Below, one piece after another: positions 32,953-36,485 of a stretch of 36,485 bases of DNA. The notes below the pieces were generated by a model, which was not told the DNA's origin, made no database searches, and saw only the letters and a program-made list of their open reading frames with translations. The first letter of the stretch is position 1, and every line of letters starts with the position of its first letter. Made by a program: the position numbers and the translations under genes. Source of the stretch: an uncultured Spirochaetaceae bacterium (lineage in GTDB: Bacteria > Spirochaetota > Spirochaetia > Treponematales > Treponemataceae); contig CADBSK010000103.1 of the NCBI GenBank assembly GCA_902797305.1, positions 1 through 36,485 of the forward strand. The letters are read 5' to 3'.

Positions 32953-33114
32953 CAGGGCAAACGCATTATATTTGACTTTGTATCAAAAATGGCGTGAAGG
33001 AGCAAACTGGCTTACAAAAACGCGTGTAGCAAACTAGTTTGCGGTTTTGATAAGCCGTTTTTGCGACTGGGAGCCATTTTTGTAGGCAGAACACTTTATA
33101 ATGCGTTTGCCCTG
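32953..33114. repeat. Palindromic dispersed element, copy 2 (complete, 162 bp)
   Basis: Bounded by perfect 18-bp inverted ends, CAGGGCAAACGCATTATA (32953-32970) and its complement (33097-33114). A second arm pair is CAAAAATGGC (32984-32993) with GCCATTTTTG (33073-33082), a third is GGCTTACAAAAAC (33009-33021) with GTTTTGATAAGCC (33044-33056, imperfect), and the centre is the perfect palindrome GCAAACTAGTTTGC (33029-33042). Each end carries an outward-facing TATAAT. No ORF inside and no clear target duplication. MITE-like. Confidence 0.85.
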
Positions 33115-33152
33115 ACTTGGAATGACTGTCTTGTGTACTCTGAAGGCTATTT

Positions 33153-33162
33153 CTGCTATAAT
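33153..33162 (+). promoter_or_regulatory. Extended -10 promoter of rlmD, leaderless placement
   Basis: TGCTATAAT, an extended -10 with the TATAAT at 33157-33162 and no good -35. The ATG at 33170 lies eight bases after the box and there is no Shine-Dalgarno sequence, so the transcript should start at or one base before the start codon. Confidence 0.5.
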
Positions 33163-33169
33163 CTATTGA

Positions 33170-34408
33170 ATGAGCCGAATCGTTACTGTTCAGAAAATGG
33201 TCTCCGGGGGCGACTGTCTTGCCCAGGTCAACGGAAAAAATGTTTTCATTCCTTTTGCACTTCCCGGTGAGGAGCTTGAAATCGAAGTCACTAAGTCCTT
33301 CCGTGACTACGACCTTGCAAAAATCGTCAGAATCATAACTCCTTCCCCCCACCGGGTCCAGCCTTTCTGCCCTCTTTACGGTATTTGCGGCGGCTGTAAC
33401 ATGCAGCACATCGACAGTGAATATCAAAAAGAACTCCGAAAATCAATCTTAAAAGAATGTTTTGAGCGGGAAGGAATCGAAAATCTACCCCAAATCGAGG
33501 TAATTTCAGGCAGCGATAAAAATTACCGCTCAAGAATCCAGCTCACGAACGGCGGCTTCAACAAAAAAGAATCAAATGAAATCGTAAATCTTGAAAACTG
33601 CCCCATCGTCACAAAAGAGCTGAACGACTATTTCAAAACCACCCCGCAAAAAGAGCGTCCGAGGGGACGTATCCACATTTTTGGTGACGAGCGCATTTCT
33701 TCTGACTCAAAGGTAATCATAGCCGAAGAGAGGGAGCGGCCATCAAGAGAAATCAAAATTCAGGGAGCAAGCTCAAAGAAAAAAGAAAAGCTCCGTCTTC
33801 AGCAGAACCGCCATTTTGCCGGCACCACGCTCAATCAGAATAACCGCTGTGAGGTCGAGATTCTCGGTAAAAAAATCGCTTTTGATGTTCAGGGCTTCTT
33901 CCAGTCAAACCTTGAGGTTCTCGAAAAGACAATCTCCGAGGTCACACGAAATATGGGCGGGCGCAATGTCCTCGACATGTACTCAGGCTGCGGAACTTTC
34001 TCGGTCTTCTTCGCTGATTTATTCGACAAAGTTTGTCTGGTCGAGCACAACAGGGACGCCATAGTCTTTGCAGAGCAGAATCTTCTTGGAAAAAAACACG
34101 AGAGTTTCGGTCTTTCTGGCGAGAACTGGATTAAATACAGCGCAGACAATTACATGGCTCAGAACGGCTCCTTTGAGGCTGTGGTCATCGACCCTCCCCG
34201 AAGCGGAATGGAAAAAGAAGTCTGCAAGTGGCTTTGCCGCTCAAAAATTCCCCAGATACGCTCTGTCAGCTGCAATCCCAGCACCCATGCCCGTGACGCT
34301 TCTTTCCTTGTAAAGTCAGGCTATCATCTTTCAAAATTATATCTTCTTGATTTCTACCCTCACACAGCCCACATAGAATCCTTAGCATGTTTCGAGTACA
34401 CAGAGTAA
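33170..34408 (+). CDS. rlmD: 23S rRNA (uracil-5-)-methyltransferase, RlmD/RumA type
   Basis: SAM-dependent RNA m5U methyltransferase of 412 residues. N-terminal TRAM domain (about 1-55), iron-sulfur ligand cysteines Cys67, Cys73, Cys76 (CPLYGICGGCNMQH) and Cys144, SAM motif NVLDMYSGCGTFSVFFA (267-283), IDPPRSGMEKEV (340-351) and catalytic Cys368 in SVSCNPSTHARD. Residues about 155-220 form a Lys/Arg-rich insert or variable loop. RlmD versus RlmC/TrmA-like specificity cannot be fixed by eye. Base composition is clearly richer in G+C than the genes to the left. Confidence 0.88.
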   Translation: MSRIVTVQKMVSGGDCLAQVNGKNVFIPFALPGEELEIEVTKSFRDYDLAKIVRIITPSPHRVQPFCPLYGICGGCNMQHIDSEYQKELRKSILKECFEREGIENLPQIEVISGSDKNYRSRIQLTNGGFNKKESNEIVNLENCPIVTKELNDYFKTTPQKERPRGRIHIFGDERISSDSKVIIAEERERPSREIKIQGASSKKKEKLRLQQNRHFAGTTLNQNNRCEVEILGKKIAFDVQGFFQSNLEVLEKTISEVTRNMGGRNVLDMYSGCGTFSVFFADLFDKVCLVEHNRDAIVFAEQNLLGKKHESFGLSGENWIKYSADNYMAQNGSFEAVVIDPPRSGMEKEVCKWLCRSKIPQIRSVSCNPSTHARDASFLVKSGYHLSKLYLLDFYPHTAHIESLACFEYTE

Positions 34409-34412
34409 AAAA

Positions 34413-36212
34413 ATGAGCAGATTCCTTATAAAAAAAGTTTTCATCAAATCAAGAATCCTCATCTTGCGGGCATTTTTCCTTGCCCTGCTCCCTGCTCCCT
34501 GCTCCCTGCTCTCTGCAAATTCCCCTTTGCGCTCCGCAGACCTTGCGCATCAGGAACCGAGCTGGCAGGCCGTAATCGGCGGAAACGCCGTCTCTCCCTG
34601 CATTGAGACTTCTTACGGAATCGCCCTTCTGAGCGACGGCCGCCTCCTTTCAGCCTGCACGAATTCTGGCGTTGTAATCTGGCAGAGGAGCATCAAGGGC
34701 CGCCCATCGCCCTACCTGGCTTCTTTTGGTGACTTTCTTTATGTGGTGACAGACAGCTCCACACTTAACCTGGTGAATCCTTCAGGCCTCACTCTCTGGA
34801 GTGCCAAATGTCCCTTTAAAATCACTGATTTTCCTGTGGTCGGTCGTGACGGCAGGGTTTTTGTCCGGGGAAATAAAGCCATAGCCTGTTTTGGCCTTGA
34901 CGGAAAACGCAAGTGGATCGATGACATCGAGGAAGTGGGAAATCTGCCCATTTCTGTGCTTGATGACGGAAGCCTGCTTCTTTTTCTTAAAAAGGCCAGA
35001 AACAATCAGACCGTCGCAAAAAGATTCTCGCCCTTTGGAGAAAAGCTTGAGGATATAACCTTTACGGCAACCCTTTCTTCCTGCGAAAGCTGTGACAAGG
35101 GCGTTCTTGTTTCCCTCTCAAACGGCTCAGTGGGCCTGGTTACTGTCGAAAACGGTGAGGCCGGCACAAAATGGGTCAACGGCTCCGGAAACAGCAGGGG
35201 GGCTTTTAAAATCTGCTACTCAGCAGGAAGCTCCAATGCAGCCTTCTTTTTTCAGAACGGAAGCAAAACCGAGACAGTAATAGTGCGTGCCTCAGACGGA
35301 AAGATTCTAAAACGTTTTCAGGTAGGACAAATCGCCTCTTCTGATTTCAAACTTGCCCGTGCCACCCAGTCAGGCTATTTCATCAGTGGTGCCTACACTG
35401 CCTGCGAATTTCTTGAGGACGGCACAATAATGTACGCTGCCAGCCTTCCTCCATCATCAAGCTGGAGCTCGCTTTTCTATACCAGCAAGAATTACATAAT
35501 ACTTTGCATGAAAGACTGGACCATGAAGGCCTTCCTTATGAACCAGACCACGAAATCAAGGATAATCAACTCAAAGCTAAAGTCAATCTCTTACATTCCT
35601 TCTATAAAATATGACCCGGTGAGCGCAGAGCTGGGAATCCGTCCCCTGAACGAGGAGAAAATGAGCGAAATTTCCGCCGCTTTCAAAAAGGGAGACTATG
35701 GGGAACTGGAAAAAGAATACCTCACTTTGCTAAAGACCGAGGCAGAAAATTACATAAATGCCTATGCCACTCAGACTTCTTTTTCAAGTCAGGGACATTC
35801 TAATTTCTTTTCTGAGAACGCCGTATACACCCAAAATCTGCTTTATTTGATGGGAAAAACCGGATGCCGAGACTTTTCCACTCTTTTTGCCAGACTCCTG
35901 CAGAGTAACCTTGATTCAGGTCAGCTCCTTTCAGTCATTGCATCAGCCGGAAACGCCGGCTACGATGAGGGCGGACAAATGCTTTCTTCTCTTGAAAAAC
36001 TCGTCATGGGAAAAATTCAGCCTTCCCAAACCCTGCTGCTGAAGGCCGTCTGTGATTCTACTTATGAGATTTGCCGTTACATGGGGAGACCTGCACTGAA
36101 CAAACAGGGAAAAAACATAATCTCTCACCTTTTTTATCCTCAGTATGACAAGAATGTGCGCGACTATGCCCGAACTGTTCTCACAAAAATGATTGATTTG
36201 GAAAAAAAATAA
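34413..36212 (+). CDS. Exported beta-propeller-like (PQQ/WD-like repeat) protein
   Basis: A 599-residue protein, function unknown. N-terminal signal region (about residues 1-36): basic start, hydrophobic stretch ILILRAFFLALLPA, cleavage near LLSA. Then repeated blades of the form GIALLSDGRLLSACTNSGVVIWQ, LYVVTDSSTLNLVNPSGLTLW, VFVRGNKAIACFGLDGKRKW, GSLLLFLKKA, spread over residues 55-380, as in PQQ-like or WD40-like beta-propellers. The last 200 residues look helical (EKMSEISAAFKKGDYGELEKEY...), possibly HEAT-like. Probably periplasmic. Starts four bases after rlmD with a poor ribosome site. The signal peptide is encoded by a heptanucleotide tandem repeat. Confidence 0.78.
   Translation: MSRFLIKKVFIKSRILILRAFFLALLPAPCSLLSANSPLRSADLAHQEPSWQAVIGGNAVSPCIETSYGIALLSDGRLLSACTNSGVVIWQRSIKGRPSPYLASFGDFLYVVTDSSTLNLVNPSGLTLWSAKCPFKITDFPVVGRDGRVFVRGNKAIACFGLDGKRKWIDDIEEVGNLPISVLDDGSLLLFLKKARNNQTVAKRFSPFGEKLEDITFTATLSSCESCDKGVLVSLSNGSVGLVTVENGEAGTKWVNGSGNSRGAFKICYSAGSSNAAFFFQNGSKTETVIVRASDGKILKRFQVGQIASSDFKLARATQSGYFISGAYTACEFLEDGTIMYAASLPPSSSWSSLFYTSKNYIILCMKDWTMKAFLMNQTTKSRIINSKLKSISYIPSIKYDPVSAELGIRPLNEEKMSEISAAFKKGDYGELEKEYLTLLKTEAENYINAYATQTSFSSQGHSNFFSENAVYTQNLLYLMGKTGCRDFSTLFARLLQSNLDSGQLLSVIASAGNAGYDEGGQMLSSLEKLVMGKIQPSQTLLLKAVCDSTYEICRYMGRPALNKQGKNIISHLFYPQYDKNVRDYARTVLTKMIDLEKK
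34483..34516 (+). repeat. Tandem heptanucleotide repeat in signal-peptide region
   Basis: CCCTGCT occurs four times without interruption (34483-34489, 34490-34496, 34497-34503, 34504-34510), followed by degenerate CTCTGC. It covers codons 24-35 of the exported protein. Because seven is not a multiple of three, gain or loss of one unit would shift the frame. Confidence 0.9.
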
Positions 36213-36253
36213 ATTATCTTTTGAATCATTTAGTGGTATTTAAGAAACTTTTA

Positions 36254-36262
36254 TGATATAAT
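36254..36262 (+). promoter_or_regulatory. Extended -10 promoter before the terminal gene
   Basis: TGATATAAT, extended -10 with TATAAT at 36257-36262 and no clear -35. Start near 36269, then AAAGGAGG before the ATG at 36289. Confidence 0.5.
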
Positions 36263-36288
36263 TGAAGTGTTCTTTAAAGGAGGATTTA

Positions 36289-36485
36289 ATGAACGAAAAA
36301 AAAGTTCTAAAAAAAATCGTAGCGGCTGTCCTGGCTCTGTCAGCTTTCGCAAGTCTGGCCGCGCTTGAAGTAGACCGGAGCGAAATTCAGAGTGCTGGAG
36401 CTGCAAATGAAATCGTATTCAGAAACTATTCTGGCCCTCATTCCGTAATCAACACAATCCAGCAAATTCGAGCAATCGGCTCTCA
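36289..36485 (+). CDS. P83/100-like exported protein, 5' part only
   Basis: Incomplete gene running off the window: 65 full codons from the ATG at 36289, with AAAGGAGG upstream. Signal peptide KKIVAAVLALSAFASLAA, then LEVDRSEIQS and IVFRNYSGPHSVINTIQQIR followed by AIGS. As I recall, Borrelia P83/100 antigens have EFVNYKGPYDS...NTYEQIVGIGEFL at this position, and treponemes have homologues; the F-x-NY-x-GP...T-x-x-QI...IG pattern fits. With so little of the protein the call is tentative. Confidence 0.6.
   Translation, partial: MNEKKVLKKIVAAVLALSAFASLAALEVDRSEIQSAGAANEIVFRNYSGPHSVINTIQQIRAIGS

Noticed and set aside
32966..33427. Minus-strand open frame of 153 codons across the repeat element and rlmD start
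   Set aside because: Runs through the palindromic element and antisense to TRAM and iron-sulfur motifs of rlmD; Cys-rich nonsense-like composition and no ribosome site.

Overview
The window reads as chromosome of a spirochaete of the genus Treponema (rumen/gut or oral type rather than T. pallidum itself; the species is not determinable by eye). Evidence: two tandem FlaA-type periplasmic flagellar sheath proteins, a flgB-flgC-fliE-fliF-fliG-fliH-fliI-fliJ operon placed directly after a division cluster and hslVU (the spirochaete arrangement, as I recall it from Borrelia and T. pallidum), a spirochaetal P83/100-like start at the right edge, and AT-rich DNA. No tRNA, rRNA, CRISPR array, prophage or transposase gene was seen.

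Layout. 1-222: truncated copy of a dispersed palindromic element, then hisS (223-1530). 1527-4539: an unknown small acidic gene on the minus strand converging on hisS, then cdd and a SulP transporter with a long charged C-terminal tail. 4563-6229: consensus sigma70 promoter, stem-loop leader, two coupled flaA-like genes and a strong terminator. 6245-6973 (minus): a conserved unknown protein with a PD-(D/E)xK-like core, divergent from mraZ. 7036-15013: compact division/wall operon mraZ-rsmH-ftsL-murF-ftsW-ftsQ-ftsA-ftsZ, starting at a four-unit 10-bp MraZ operator and lacking ftsI, murE, mraY, murD, murG and murC. 14970-22753: xerC (overlapping the ftsZ end), a TPR lipoprotein, dprA, topA, xerD, hslV, hslU. 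22824-29833: flagellar basal body, C-ring and export genes. 29823-31481 (minus): TGS-domain nucleoside kinase, divergent from ribF (31566-32357) across overlapping promoters. Then rpsO (32526-32795). 32796-33169: terminator hairpins and a complete 162-bp copy of the palindromic element. 33170-36485: rlmD-type methyltransferase, an exported beta-propeller-like protein whose signal peptide is encoded across heptanucleotide repeats, and the start of a P83/100-like gene; this last block is clearly richer in G+C.

How it works together: the central 15 kb joins cell division, septal wall synthesis, chromosome dimer resolution and topology, HslVU proteolysis and flagellar basal-body assembly in one near-continuous co-directional array with many 0-1 base junctions. 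Spirochaetes carry flagella in the periplasm, so division and flagellar assembly must be coordinated; shared transcription from the MraZ-controlled promoter with internal promoters (for example at 15935-15963) is a reasonable inference, not something the sequence proves.

Main points for a second look: the nested-palindrome element in two copies (one with a 56-bp stem-loop insertion), the MraZ operator, three promoters placed so close to the ATG that leaderless mRNAs are predicted (hisS, ribF, rlmD), a RibF lacking its riboflavin-kinase signature, the ftsZ/xerC overlap, and the frame-sensitive heptamer tract at 34483-34516.
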